Source: Chrysochromulina tobinii
Lineage: Eukaryota; Haptophyta; Prymnesiales; Chrysochromulinaceae
DNA length: 58,578 bases
Direction: 5' to 3'
Assembly (NCBI GenBank): GCA_001275005.1
Contig: JWZX01003310.1
Coordinates: 1-58,578, forward strand
Part shown: positions 18,801 through 27,870 of the stretch, piece after piece
Numbering within the stretch: position 1 is the stretch's first letter
How the letters are laid out: the number at the start of each line of letters is the position of its first letter
Notes under the pieces: generated by a model
What the model saw: the letters and a program-made list of their open reading frames with translations, nothing else
Told to the model about the DNA's origin: nothing
Database searches by the model: none
Position numbers and translations under genes: made by a program

Positions 18801-21800
18801 GCAATCATGACGAGGGAGGCAATGATGATGAGGGAGGCCATCGGGTGCTCGAGCACAAGCCCATCGTCCCAGCTGATGATGGAGGCAATCACGATGAGCG
18901 AGGCAATCAGGTCGTCCCACCGAGCACACGTGCAAGGAGCGCCTCCTTGGCCGCCGACACGGCGCGGTACGCGCGGTACGCGCGGGCGATCGTGAACACG
19001 GCGAGCGCCTCATGGCTGAAGACATTCTTGGCCTTGGCGATCGTCTGCTCTTTGAAGGCGCGGCGTGCCGCCTTGCGCTCCTCGGCCTTCTTGCGCGCCG
19101 TACGCCGGCGCACGACGGCTTGCATTGTGAGGCACGCTTTCCGGCGTAGGTACGCTTGACGCTGGTAGCGAGGTGATCGGAAGAGGGACTGGAGCTTGCG
19201 CACGTACCTGTGGGGAAAAGATGGCGCCGTGGTGAGCACTTGCATGCTGGGGACTGGAGCTTGCGCACGTACATCGTCATGCGCAGCCGTCGGATGATCT
19301 CTTCATACGTCGCCTTCTTGGCGACGCCGGTGCGGTCTCGGCGGCGTGGTTTGGGGCGCGGGGGGTAGCGATCTGGGTGCGCGGCGAGGACCCGACGCCA
19401 CCAACGCTGAAGGATGCCCGCGGCGACGCCACGGCCGAAGCTGTCAGGCTCGGGCCGGCTAGCGCGGGGTCGGCAGACGGCGCGCAACGCGCGTGTCTGG
19501 ACTGTCCGCGCGGCAGCGTCGCGCTCGAACCAGCGCGCAAGCCGATCTCGCGCCGCCAGATACCGACCTGTGGGGAAGAGGTGGTGGGGCGCCGTTGTGA
19601 GCGTGCGCATGCAAGGCGTCGTTGTGGGCGTGTGCATGCAAGGCGTGGCTGACCAGCGCCGCCATAGAGGAGAAGCTCGGCCTCGAGGTAGAGTGTTGAG
19701 TCCAATTCGAATCCCGGGGCGCGCTCCGATAACGGCACCTGATGAGGGGTGAAATCAGGTGCACTCAGGTGCAATCAGGAACAATCATATGCAATAAGGT
19801 GCACTCAGGTGCACTTAATCAGGTGCCCTCAATATGCACTCAAGATGCACTCAAGATGCACTCAGTATGCACTCAAGGACGGCACTCAAGATGCACTCAA
19901 GGACGGCACCTCCCTCGGCCCCTTGGCGAGCGCCGTGATGAGCGCGGCGCTCGCCGCGTGCAGGCTGGCGGGAGTGGGGCGGAGCTCGTTGATCAGGGCC
20001 GTTGACGCCGCCCCAAGACGCATCGCCTCGATCAGAGAGTGGACGCACTTGTCGGTGTACGGCGGCAGCTCGTCGAGCGACACGGGCGAGAAGCGGCGAG
20101 AGGAGTTGTCACTGCCGCTGCCGCTGCCGCTGCCGGTGGCGGCGCTCCTCCTTCTTGATCGGCTCGAGGTGGCGCGTGCGGCGGCGGCGCTCCGGACAGC
20201 CACGCCTGTGCCCTCCACCAACGCCTCCTCCTCCTCCTCCTCGTCCTCGTCCGCGTCCTCGTCCTCGTCGTCGTCCGCCTCGTCGATGGTCGGCTGATCG
20301 GACGCCCACAGCGGGCGCAGCTGCTTCGGCTGCGTCCAGGCAAGCACCATCGGGTCCACATCGAGAGGCAACGGGAGCCATGGACGCGTCTTCGTGAGCG
20401 CCTCGAGCGCCGCGCGCCCCTCTGTCAGCGCCGCGCCTCGCGCGTCCGCGGCGACCCGCTGAACGCGAGCACTTGCATGCATGCGCACGGCGACGCGCAA
20501 CGCGTACACGCTCGCCTCGGTGCTCGCTTTTCGCTGCTCCGTGACGGCTTCCACCACCGCGGCCGCGGCGAGCCGAAGTTGACGAATCCTATCGCCGAAC
20601 TCGCACACGTGCCCCGCACGCACCGAGGCGCCCAGCCAGGCGGTGTGAGCGGAGGCGACGCCTCTGCTCACGTATGGAGTCGTCCGGTCGCCGATGGCGC
20701 GCCGCGCGCGTGCAATCGAGCCGAGGCGGGCACGCAGCTGCTCGAGCTGCGCGCTGTGAACAGCGAGGGCGTCCGCCGTGCGCTTCCGGTGTGAATCGAG
20801 ATTCGTCAAGAGGTCTTCGTACGCGAGATCGTTTCTGACGAGATCGGCGAGCTCCTTTTCGGGCTCGTCCCTCATGGCGGCGGCTAGCAGCCGGCCGCTG
20901 CGTGCAAAGCTCGAGAGCACGTCGCTCTCGGCCTCGCCGTACCTAATTAGGGAGAGAGAGGGGGGCGCCGTGGTGAGCACATGCATGCAAGGCAGGTCAT
21001 CAGTCGCTCTCAACGCCTCGCCGTACCAGGCGTCTGGAACGGACGAGGTGCCACTCCCTAATTTGGAAGAACCAGACATGCCTAATTTGGTTCGCGACAT
21101 GGCCGCCGAACCGCTGACGCCGCCGCTGCCAGCGTCAGGGTTCGCTGGCGGCCGTCGGCCACTTGGCTGAGACGACGGGCGGCGGGACGCCGGGCGGTGC
21201 GGCACCGACGAGGAAGCGCCAGAGAGCGTCAAATGCCAGTCGTCGATGCCGCCGCCGCCACCGCCGCCGACGTCCTCGATGCCGCCGCATCCGGCGTCGA
21301 GTGCCGAGAAGGGCCTGGAATGGGCGGAGCGACGTGTCAAGCGCATCGCAAGCTCGCGGGAGGACCGCCTCGCATTGCCGTCGAGGGACGGCAACCAACT
21401 CGAGTACACCTTCGCAGCGCGCCCAGTGTTGTAGCTCGGGATCACCGACGAGATGCCCCCATTCCGCCTCTCGGAGATTGCCATCTCATCCCGCCTCTCG
21501 GAGATTGCCATCTCATCCCGCCTCTCGGAGATTGCCATCTCGGAGCGCGCGGAGCCTCGGCCCGCGGACGGTCGAGGCGCCGTGCTGCCGCCGCGCCAGC
21601 CGGAGCCGGCGGCGCCAAACATGCCCTCCCCAGACAGTCGATCGAGGGCGATCAGGAGCGCCGGCGCGGGGCTCGGGGGCATGAGAGGCGGAGCGCCCGA
21701 GCTGGCGAGCTCGAGGGCGAGCCGAGCCGAGCCAGCGAACGGGGAGCCGGCGAGGACGGAGCTCGAGATGCAATCTCGAACGGCGAGGACGGAGCTCTGA

Positions 21801-22843
21801 GTCACTGGGCGAGCTGTCGAGGAAGCGGCGGCGCCGCTCGCCATCATCGAAGCCTCGGCGCGAGATTGCATCTGCGAGGGCGGTCGAGATTGAATCTGCG
21901 AGGGCGGTCGAGATTGCATCTGCGAGGGCGGTCGAGATTGCACCTGCGAGGGCGGTCGGCGGCCGGCGAACGAGCTGCTCAGCACGGCGCTCGCGCGCAT
22001 TTCGTGAGCCGTGATTGCCTCCCTCATCAGGTGCGTGCTGCCGCCCGCGTGCACAGTCTCGCCTTCCTCAAAGGCCGGCGGCTCCGCCGCCACCGCCGCC
22101 ACCGCCGCTGCCACCGCCGCCATCACCGTCTCCGCCGCCATCGCCGCCACCGCCGCTGCCACCGCCAACGCCTCCGCCACCGCCTCCTCCTCCGCCGCCG
22201 CCACCGCCGTCCGCGCGTCGAAGCCCTTTGGTAGGACGACGGCGATTGAAGGACGGAGGCTCCGCCATGGCCACGACGGAGGCTCCGACATCGACGCGAG
22301 GTTCGCAGCTGCCACGAACGCGCCGGCGCCGGGCGTCCCACCCGTCCCATCACCGGTCTCCTCTGCAGGCCAATCGCCGTGCGGCCAGAAGAGATCGCTC
22401 GGCGTGTACGACGGCTGCGTGCTGCGTGCAGCGCTTGCAGCGGCGAGGCGCACGCCGTAGCGAGGCGACGGCGGTGCGCTCATCACGCCCGGAGGCGCAG
22501 GTGGCACGACGGGGCTATTGTAACAGATATCAGACCGACCCATCAGCAGTCGTCGTCGAAACACGTGGTCCGGCATCGGCGCTGGCGCGGCACTTCTTGT
22601 CGTAGTTAACAAGAGCGCGGCGGGCACGTCGATCGACCCGACATGGAGCGCGTTCCGGTCCGCGCTCGCCCAGCCCGTCGTCGAGGTTGGCTGCTGCGGC
22701 ATGGCCAAGCCGAGCTGCTCCCGCTGCCGCCGTTCCGCGACGAACGAATTCACCTCGGCGAGGTCCTGCGTCGCTGAGAGAAGCGCGGATCGGCGCCGAG
22801 GACGAGCGAAAGACTGAGGGACAGGGAGGGAGTATTGCACCAT
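12822..22843 (-). CDS. giant 16-exon coiled-coil protein with IQ-like motifs and CEP164-like WW domain
   Basis: Exons (minus): 22843-21027, 20942-19910, 19738-19654, 19567-19273, 19207-18921, 18716-17746, 17644-17314, 17223-16964, 16814-16497, 16359-16252, 16046-15564, 15473-15000, 14853-14748, 14626-14430, 14348-13936, 13863-12822. They sum to 8,220 nt, exactly 2,739 codons plus stop. The N-terminal ~600 residues are low complexity with repeats (RPPSQMQS, EMAISERRD). Helical, charged coiled-coil segments follow. Basic IQ-like helices lie around 980-1170 (AARTVQTRALRAV, FTIARAYRAYRAV). The C-terminus has LGVPLRTHPQLLWLA then YYNPTLGVAQYEHP, matching the helix-plus-WW module of CEP164-type basal-body proteins. 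A centriolar/ciliary role is inferred. Every intron is a repeat-type element. Confidence 0.75.
13258..13379 (-). repeat. 63-nt in-frame tandem duplication ending like family B
   Basis: Two 63-nt copies encode MVSG-x-x-TTSLEEALPDCPFI. Each begins ATGGTGAGC (donor-like) and the second ends TGATTGCCCCTTCATCAG (family B acceptor-like). Using that donor and acceptor would break the frame, whereas keeping both copies preserves it. They are therefore probably coding. Confidence 0.6.
13864..13935 (-). mobile_element. family A introner intron (72 nt)
   Basis: Donor CTCGG|GTACGCTCT; acceptor CTTCCCCTCATAG|GTACTCTCT. About 20 bp of exon are duplicated with two mismatches. Core GCATGCAAGTGCTCACCAC is intact. 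Confidence 0.8.
14101..14240 (-). repeat. exonised family A cores: 57-nt tandem repeat in coding sequence
   Basis: Units 14101-14157 and 14158-14214 plus a partial third copy. Each contains GCATGCAAGTGCCCACCAC and a 26-nt exon duplicate, but the pyrimidine tract and acceptor are missing. The repeat is a multiple of three and is read as 19-residue repeats (ALTREQASPPRASMQVPTT). Confidence 0.75.
14349..14429 (-). mobile_element. family A introner intron (81 nt) with ~39-bp exon duplication
   Basis: Donor GTCGAG|GTGTGTCGC; acceptor CACGTCCCCACAG|GTGTGTCGC. The first ~39 nt are an exact copy of the downstream exon; the rest is the core. Confidence 0.9.
14627..14747 (-). mobile_element. family B-like intron of 12-nt repeats (121 nt)
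   Basis: Donor TTTGCATGCAG|GTGAGTG; acceptor TTTGCATGCAG|AGTTGG. The 11-nt TTTGCATGCAG occurs at both junctions. The interior is about eight copies of ATTGCCTCCCTA. Confidence 0.85.
14854..14999 (-). mobile_element. composite A + B intron (146 nt)
   Basis: Donor CCACCG|GTAATTGCC; acceptor CTTCCCCACATAG|GTACGAGGC. The 5' part is TAATTGCCTC repeats with a copy of the upstream exon end (GGGCTAAACCCACC). The 3' part is a copy of the downstream exon plus a family A core with GCATGCAAATGCTAACCAC. Confidence 0.8.
15474..15563 (-). mobile_element. family A introner intron (90 nt)
   Basis: Donor ATACCG|GTACCCAAC; acceptor CCCTCCCCACAG|GTACCCAAC. About 26 bp of exon are duplicated with one mismatch. 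The core has GCATGCAAGCGCTCACCAC. Confidence 0.85.
16047..16251 (-). mobile_element. intron with telomere-like filler (205 nt)
   Basis: Donor CTCCAG|GTACGATG; acceptor TTACCCTCCAG|GGCACACTC. The plus strand at 16053-16093 reads (GGGTAA)4-type repeats then GGGTTTGG and TTAGGG. It is flanked by 23-bp copies of exon (16030-16052, 16094-16116; two mismatches). A second, family B-like insertion (TGATGACCTC) fills the 5' part. Confidence 0.8.
16360..16496 (-). mobile_element. family B intron (137 nt)
   Basis: Donor CCGGAG|GTGATGACC; acceptor GGCTATGCAG|GCTCTTGCC. The interior has tandem units of GTGATGACCTTGATTG. The acceptor differs from other family B ends; it was chosen because it keeps the frame. 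Confidence 0.65.
16815..16963 (-). mobile_element. composite B + A intron (149 nt)
   Basis: Donor GCCGAG|GTGAAGCAG; acceptor CACGTCCCCACAG|GTGAAGCAG. The segment GTGAAGCAGCCCGCC occurs three times. The 5' unit is TGATTGCGTC-type (family B) and the 3' unit is a family A core. Confidence 0.85.
17224..17313 (-). mobile_element. family B intron of TGATTGCGTC decamers (90 nt)
   Basis: Donor TGTGCC|GTAAGCTCC; acceptor GTCCCTCATCAG|GCGAGCG. About seven near-perfect decamers. Donor GTAAG is close to consensus. Confidence 0.85.
17645..17745 (-). mobile_element. double family A intron (101 nt)
   Basis: Donor AACCAG|GTGTGGAGC; acceptor CTTCCCCACAG|ATGGAGC. Two cores are present: a degenerate one (GCGCTCACCACGGCGCC) and one with GCATGCACGTGCTCACCAC. 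Confidence 0.8.
18717..18920 (-). mobile_element. long family B intron (204 nt)
   Basis: Donor GTGCTCG|GTGGGACG; acceptor GCATGCATCATCAG|GTGGGACA. The interior is about ten units of TGATTGCCTCCCTCATCA. A second copy of GTGGGAC-like exon sequence lies inside, indicating two rounds of insertion. Confidence 0.85.
19208..19272 (-). mobile_element. shortest family A introner intron (65 nt)
   Basis: 22 nt identical to the downstream exon (GTACGTGCGCAAG...) followed by a 43-nt core ending CTTTTCCCCACAG. It defines the minimal core. Confidence 0.9.
19568..19653 (-). mobile_element. family A-derived intron with two diverged cores (86 nt)
   Basis: Donor GCGCTG|GTCAGCC; acceptor CCTCTTCCCCACAG|GTCGG. 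The cores read GCATGCACACGCCCACAAC and GCATGCGCACGCTCACAAC. Confidence 0.75.
19739..19909 (-). mobile_element. family B-like intron with GAGTGCATCTT repeats (171 nt)
   Basis: Donor GAGGGAG|GTGCCGTCC; acceptor CACCCCTCATCAG|GTGCCGTTA. GTGCCGT is duplicated at the ends. The interior shows 10-11-nt units (TTGAGTGCATC, CTGAGTGCAC). Confidence 0.8.
20943..21026 (-). mobile_element. family A introner intron (84 nt) with TAATTAG acceptor
   Basis: Donor GCCTG|GTACGGCGAG; acceptor CTCTCCCTAATTAG|GTACGG. About 25 bp of exon are duplicated with a few changes. The core has GCATGCATGTGCTCACCAC. Confidence 0.85.
22012..22030 (+). repeat. family B terminal motif antisense to the host gene, translated
   Basis: The plus strand reads TGATTGCCTCCCTCATCAG followed by GTGC, identical to the family B acceptor end. 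The host exon is on the minus strand, so no splice site is offered. It is read as MREAITAH within exon 1 of the giant gene. Confidence 0.7.
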
Positions 22844-23095
22844 TGCAGTCCAAGTCTGTTGAAAACTCTATTGTGCCCAGGAGAACGCTTTTTGACGAAC
22901 CGACCAATCTGTGGCGGACAGACCGTTTCGTTACAAGCACTTAGGATCCCCCTCGTGGTGGCGAGATTAAAGAAGTCTTTTTTTCGAAGTTTCGGCACCA
23001 AACTTACGCATGATAGTTTGGACAAAACGGAAAAAGAGGCGCGTCGGACTGCGGAGCCAAAGCTGCCCTCTCGCGAGCGGTCAAGGTTGTTGTTC
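22844..23095. promoter_or_regulatory. divergent promoter region
   Basis: 252 bp between the start codons of the giant WW gene (minus) and the SAM-domain gene (plus). It has lower GC than the flanks and includes T-rich stretches. A regulatory role is inferred from position. Confidence 0.3.
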
Positions 23096-26000
23096 ATGGA
23101 TAGCGACGACGTACCACCACCTCCTCCGCCAGTGGGGATCCCCGACAACTCCGACGAGCTGCCAGCTCCACCGCCTCCAGAAGTGTCGCCGCCACCCGAG
23201 TCACGCCGTTTGCAAACCAAGGCCTTGAGATCATTTCGGGGCGGGCGCGATTCCAGCGAGGCCACCTCCTCCAAAGACGATGCGACGACGATCAATGATT
23301 GGGTCCAGGAGGCTGGCTTGGGGACCATCCCTAATTTGAGCGAGACGCTCTTTGAGAAGGCGGGCACCCTCGACAACTTGCGCCGCATGGGGCTGGCCGA
23401 GAGGGATGAGATGCTCGTGCCGCTGCGGCTCAAGGGCGTGACTGCCAAGAAGGTGCAAGCCGCCCTGGACGCCCTCCGTGGGCCGGAGATACCGAACGGG
23501 CCGTCCAGCATCCTGTGGAACCTGGACCTCGCCGTCACCAGCGCCCCTCGCTCATATCGGGCAGACCAATCGGGGATCCAGAGCGCGCGACTACCCTCCG
23601 AGCGGACGCCCTCGTACCGGTCGGCGATGGCGTTGAAGCCCGCGCCGATCCTGTCGAACCGAGGCTCGCCTACCAAGCTCCTCTCCAACCGTGGCTCTCC
23701 CTCGAAGCTCTCGCCTCCCATGTCCGATGCGCAGGAGGTCGACGACCTCGTCGCGATGCTGTCCTCGCGGGGATCCTCGAGCAGCGCGCACTCGCCGCAG
23801 CTGCAGGCGCTGCTGGAGGCACAGGAGAAGGCGGCGGCCGAGAAGGCGGTGGCCGAGAAGGCGGCGGCCGAGAGGGCGGCGGTGCTGGCGCTCGAGCCTG
23901 GGCAACGTTACGCTGTCGGCACGTCCGTGTATTTCAAACGGAGTGACGGCTCGGAAACGGCCGCGATCGTCGACGAGTTCGACGACTCGCACCACCCACC
24001 CATCTACGTGCTCCGACTCGCGACTGGGGATGTGAAGCGCGCGCGCGAAAAGGAGTTGCGCCTCGACCGTGGGCCTGAGGCTGAGGCGGCGGCGGCGGCC
24101 GAGGCGGCTGCGGCCGAGGCGGCGGCGGCCGAGGCGGCGGCGGCGGCCCTAGCGGTGGACGAGGACGCGGCGGCCGACGTGGAGGTCCTCGAGCGCGAGT
24201 ACGAAGAGTCTGATTCAGACGACGAGGAAGAGGAGGAGGAGACCGAGGAGGAGCGCGCGACCCGAGAGGCCGCGGCCGCCTTCGAGCAGAGCGGCATTCC
24301 GGTCGCTACTGCCCAACGCAAGGGGAAGAGAGAGCCACTCCCTTTCACGCTCAAGCTGCCCGCACAACAGCCGTCCTCGGACATAGAGGTCTCCGAGGAC
24401 GGCCCCATCTTCACGGCGCGTGGGACGATGATCTTCGCAGGCTCGGGCACGGGCGAGGGTGAGGATATGCCCATCTTCACGCCACGCACGATCGCTCTTC
24501 AAGTAGCAGCGATGGAGGAATTACAGTTGCAGGCGCAAGCTTTGGAGTCCGATGTGCCCGTCTTCACGCCGCGCTCGATGGCGATCGCTCTCAGTGCGCG
24601 CCTCACCCACCCCTCTGCACACCGTAACCCCCCCTGTACACCGTACCCATCCCCCCTGCACACCGTACCCAGTTTTAAGTCCACACTCCCTACGCTGACC
24701 CCCCCCTCCCCGTGTGAACACGCTCCCTGCGCGGTGTGAACACACTCCCTACGCTGACCCCCCCCTCCCCGTGTGAACACGCTCCCTGCGCGGTGTGAAC
24801 ACGCTCCCTACGCTGACCCCCCCTCCCCTTCCTCCCCTGCCTCCCCTGCCCCGCTCAGTGATCGTGGCTGCCGACGAGGCGGATGAGGGCGCGTCGGCGC
24901 TCTCGCAGCGCGGCGCCCGGCCAGGTGGCGAAGGTGGGCCAATCTTCACCCCCCGCGATTTTCTGGACGACGACACGCCCGTCGAGAGCCTGTTCACACC
25001 GCGCTCGCGGGAGCGCGTGCTCACGCATCGCGACCGCGAGGGCGAGGATCCGGAGCTTGAAGGGGCGATGTCGGGGCTGTCGCTGGGTGCCTCGTCCAAG
25101 GGCCCTTCCCCATCGAAAAAGAAGGGAAAAGGTGACAAGGCAGCCAAGGCCAAGGGGGACAAGACAGCCAAGGGGGACAAGACAGCCAAAGGTGAGAAGA
25201 CAGCTACGGCCAGGGGCAAGGAGAAGGCAGTCGAGGCAGCTACGGCAGCTACGGCAGGTGCATCGTCGGAGGAGCCGTTGGCGGCGGCAGGTGCATCCGA
25301 GGAAGCGCCGAGCGACGGCGCGAGCAAAGAGAAGGGCAAGAAGGGCAAGAAGGAGAAGAAGGACAAGGCGCCCAAGGCTCGTAAGGAGTGGAGTTTTGTG
25401 CTTGACGTGCAGACGGCCGACGGTACCGTCGTGCACTCGATGGGGACGGTGCTCAAGGCGAAGGCGATGGAGAAACCCGTTTGGGCGGGGCTGATCGTGC
25501 CCGCGCTCGACGCGTACGCCAACGCGGCGTTCGAATCCCAAGAGGCCTTCAACACAGCCGTCTCCGACAACCTCGGCAAGACCGAGCGCGTGCGCGTCTC
25601 GGTCGACGGCACGCTGCTTGAAACGTCCCAAAAGGAGACTAAGATCTCATCCCTGCTCAAGCCCGAGTCGCAGGCGTATCAGTTCACGCGCATCGTGATC
25701 GCGCTGCCGTTGCTCGGTGAGCAGGCGCCGTTGGCCAAGAAGCCCATCGACGCCGACACGGCCCACTTTCATGTAGACCTGCGCTCGCTCGACGGCGTGA
25801 TCCTCACGTCTCTCGAGTGCGTTGTGCCCAAGAGCTCGTTCAACAAGGTGCTCACGAAGGCGGTCGTCGTACCCGCACTCAGGCACTATTTCAAGTTGTG
25901 CCCGGACGCGCCACGCGTCGCGTACGACGCGATCCAAATCGAGGTGGATGGCGTGGTCACCCCTGGCGACGACAAGGCGATCTCATACGTCAAGGCGGCC

Positions 26001-27239
26001 AACTTGCCCGTGCCGATCAAGCTCACGCTCCCTACGACCCTGCTCGGGGGCTCTGAGGGGGGTGCGCCCGCAACGGCCGACGAAGAAGGCGCCTCGGCCA
26101 AGAAGGACAAGGGCAAGAAGAAGGGCAAGAAGGAGAAGAAGGAGAAGGGGGCCAAGGAGGTGCCTTTGCCCCTGGGCCCTCCGTCAAAATTCGTCATCGA
26201 TCTGCAGACCGACACGGGTGAGGTCGTCTCGTCCTTCGGCACCGAGCTGACCGCCAAGTTCCTCAACATGCCGATCACCGAGTCGATCGTGAAGCCGCTG
26301 CTCATCGATTGGTGCAATAAGAACAAGCTCAAGATGTCGGTCGACCCCTCCGCCATCCGGATCATTGTCAACGGCCAGCCTGTGGAAGGCGCGTCCAAGT
26401 GCTCGAGTTTCGTACGGCCGGACGCCGACGTCGTGGGCGTGGTGCTGATGCTGCCCGCGAGCTTCAAGCTGCCCGGCGCGGGCGATGGGCCACTGAGGGC
26501 TGCGGACTTCCACGTCATCATGCGGTTCACCTCGGGTGAGATGGCCGAATTTGACGTGAAGCTCAACGAGCGGTGGCTTGCCGAGCCGATCTTGAAATCC
26601 ATCGTCAAGACCGCCCTCAAGACTGCCAAACAGGGGGGTCTCGCGCCCGAGAGGGTCGGAGTGATCATCGACTCCGAGCCGATCGAGCTGCGCGACCTCG
26701 AGAAGCGACCCTCGTCCTATTTCGTCAAGCGGGCCAGGTTAGGGCCGACGCTCGTTGAGCTCGCGTTGCCTGATTACGACATCACGCAGAGCCCAGCTCC
26801 GCCCTCGTTCTTCGGCGCGCTCGTCGCTGGCGCCAAGCACGCGGTCAGCCTCTTCAACCCCTTTTCGCACGCATCACACCCCAAGGGCAGCACCGCCTTG
26901 GCTCTCCTCGAGCCCGCCCAGTTCCAGGTCAATATCCACGGCGGTCTGAAGCGCTGGGAGACGGAGACTGAGCTGGTGCACAAATGGCTCAACAAGTCCC
27001 TCAGGGACGGTCTCGTGGCTCCCGCGCTCAAGGCCTATTTCCGTGATGACATTGGCTCCGTGCCCGTGAATGCGGACGACGAGGGGCTCAAGGTCGAGGT
27101 GAATCACAAGGCGATCTCCGCCGCTGACCTCAGCAAGCACTCGGAGGCCTTCGTCGATCGCCGGAACAATACCCCGACTCGGATCGACATTACCCTGCCG
27201 ACGCGCCAGTACACGCTCAAGCGCATAAGCAAGGCGTGA
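23096..27239 (+). CDS. SAM-domain protein with five copies of an unrecognised ~100-residue domain
   Basis: Exons 23096-24593 and 24859-27239 give 3,879 nt, 1,292 codons plus stop. The ATG at 23096 (MDSDDVPPPPPPVG) is the first in a plausible context. A Pro-rich start leads to a SAM-like helical domain at about 66-125 (INDWVQEAGLG, then GVTAKKVQAALDAL). An Ala/Glu coiled coil and a small SH3/Tudor-like beta module follow at about 270-322 (GTSVYFKRSDGSETAAIVDEF). Next come acidic stretches and five [PV]-[IVL]-F-T-[AP]-R motifs, then Lys-rich linkers. Five tandem domains lie at about 675-785, 800-894, 941-1036, 1048-1142 and 1186-1284. Each begins F-x-V/H-x-L or similar and ends in a hydrophobic strand (IxLxLP). 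SAM domains mediate self-association; overall function unknown. Confidence 0.75.
24594..24858 (+). repeat. intron containing two minisatellites
   Basis: Intron between GCTCTCA|GTGCGCG and CCCGCTCAG|TGATC; removing it keeps the frame. It holds ~20-nt units of CACACCGTACCC (24610-24672) and a ~57-nt unit containing CTCCCTACGCTGACCCCCC and CTCCCTGCGCGGTGTGAA (24680-24820, about 2.5 copies). It resembles neither introner family. Confidence 0.75.
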
Positions 27240-27870
27240 GCGAGCGCACAGATGAGGCGAACTCGTGTACCGGCATGCATCGGAGCGCTTGAAGCCACGC
27301 CGCCCGTCACGGCGCCGCGTCGGAGTTTGGTGCGGGTGTGACAAAGACAGATTTGATCAGCAGTGATATGGCCATGCGTGGCTTGTCCGAGATCGATCGA
27401 GGCTTCCGAGCTTCGCTGTCTGTGCTCGTCCACCCGTACCAGGGAGTGATGAAAGTTGCGAGCGTTGGTGGTTGCATTTGAAATTGACCGTTGAACACGG
27501 CTACTGACAGAGTCCAAATTCTCTTGTTTACCAGAAACATGGCCGACCTCCACCCGACAGTCACCCAGAGAGTTGGGGCCCCCGCTAGTTCCGGTCAAGT
27601 GACAGAACATGACCAAAATCGAAACCAAACTCAAACATGACACCCTCACCGAAAAAGGACGTCGCCACGTCGGTTCAAAAACACCCGGGGAAGCCGGAAC
27701 ACACACGAGACTGGAACACGTGCCTTCCTAACTTGAAAGTCGCTGGGATCGCGACGAAACTGACGGACTTCGTCCAGAAACTGTCGGAGGTAGTCGGAGG
27801 TCATGAATGCAGTCAAAGATGGACTCCACCGATGAATTGCGTACCGAGCCTTCTCCGCTCGTGCGTGCCG
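27240..27870. other. intergenic region
   Basis: Between the SAM-domain gene and the GST start. GC is lower than in the genes. Open frames on both strands have no recognisable content. It presumably carries the 3' end of one gene and the promoter of the next. Confidence 0.4.

Noticed and set aside
19690-19725. TTCGAATCC-type T-loop, possible tRNA
   Set aside because: It lies in an exon of the giant gene and no acceptor or anticodon stems can be folded around it.
20467-20484. Family A-like GCATGCAAGTGCTC in exon 2 of the giant gene
   Set aside because: Only 14 nt match, with no CACCAC/GGCGCC continuation and no flanking duplication; may be chance or a very old remnant.
21197-22234. 345-codon plus-strand frame in giant-gene exon 1
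   Set aside because: Composition is Arg/His-rich shadow coding; the minus strand has ordered low-complexity protein repeats and continuous splicing.
27104-27706. 200-codon minus-strand frame between the SAM gene and GST
   Set aside because: Overlaps the end of the SAM gene antisense and has no recognisable domain.
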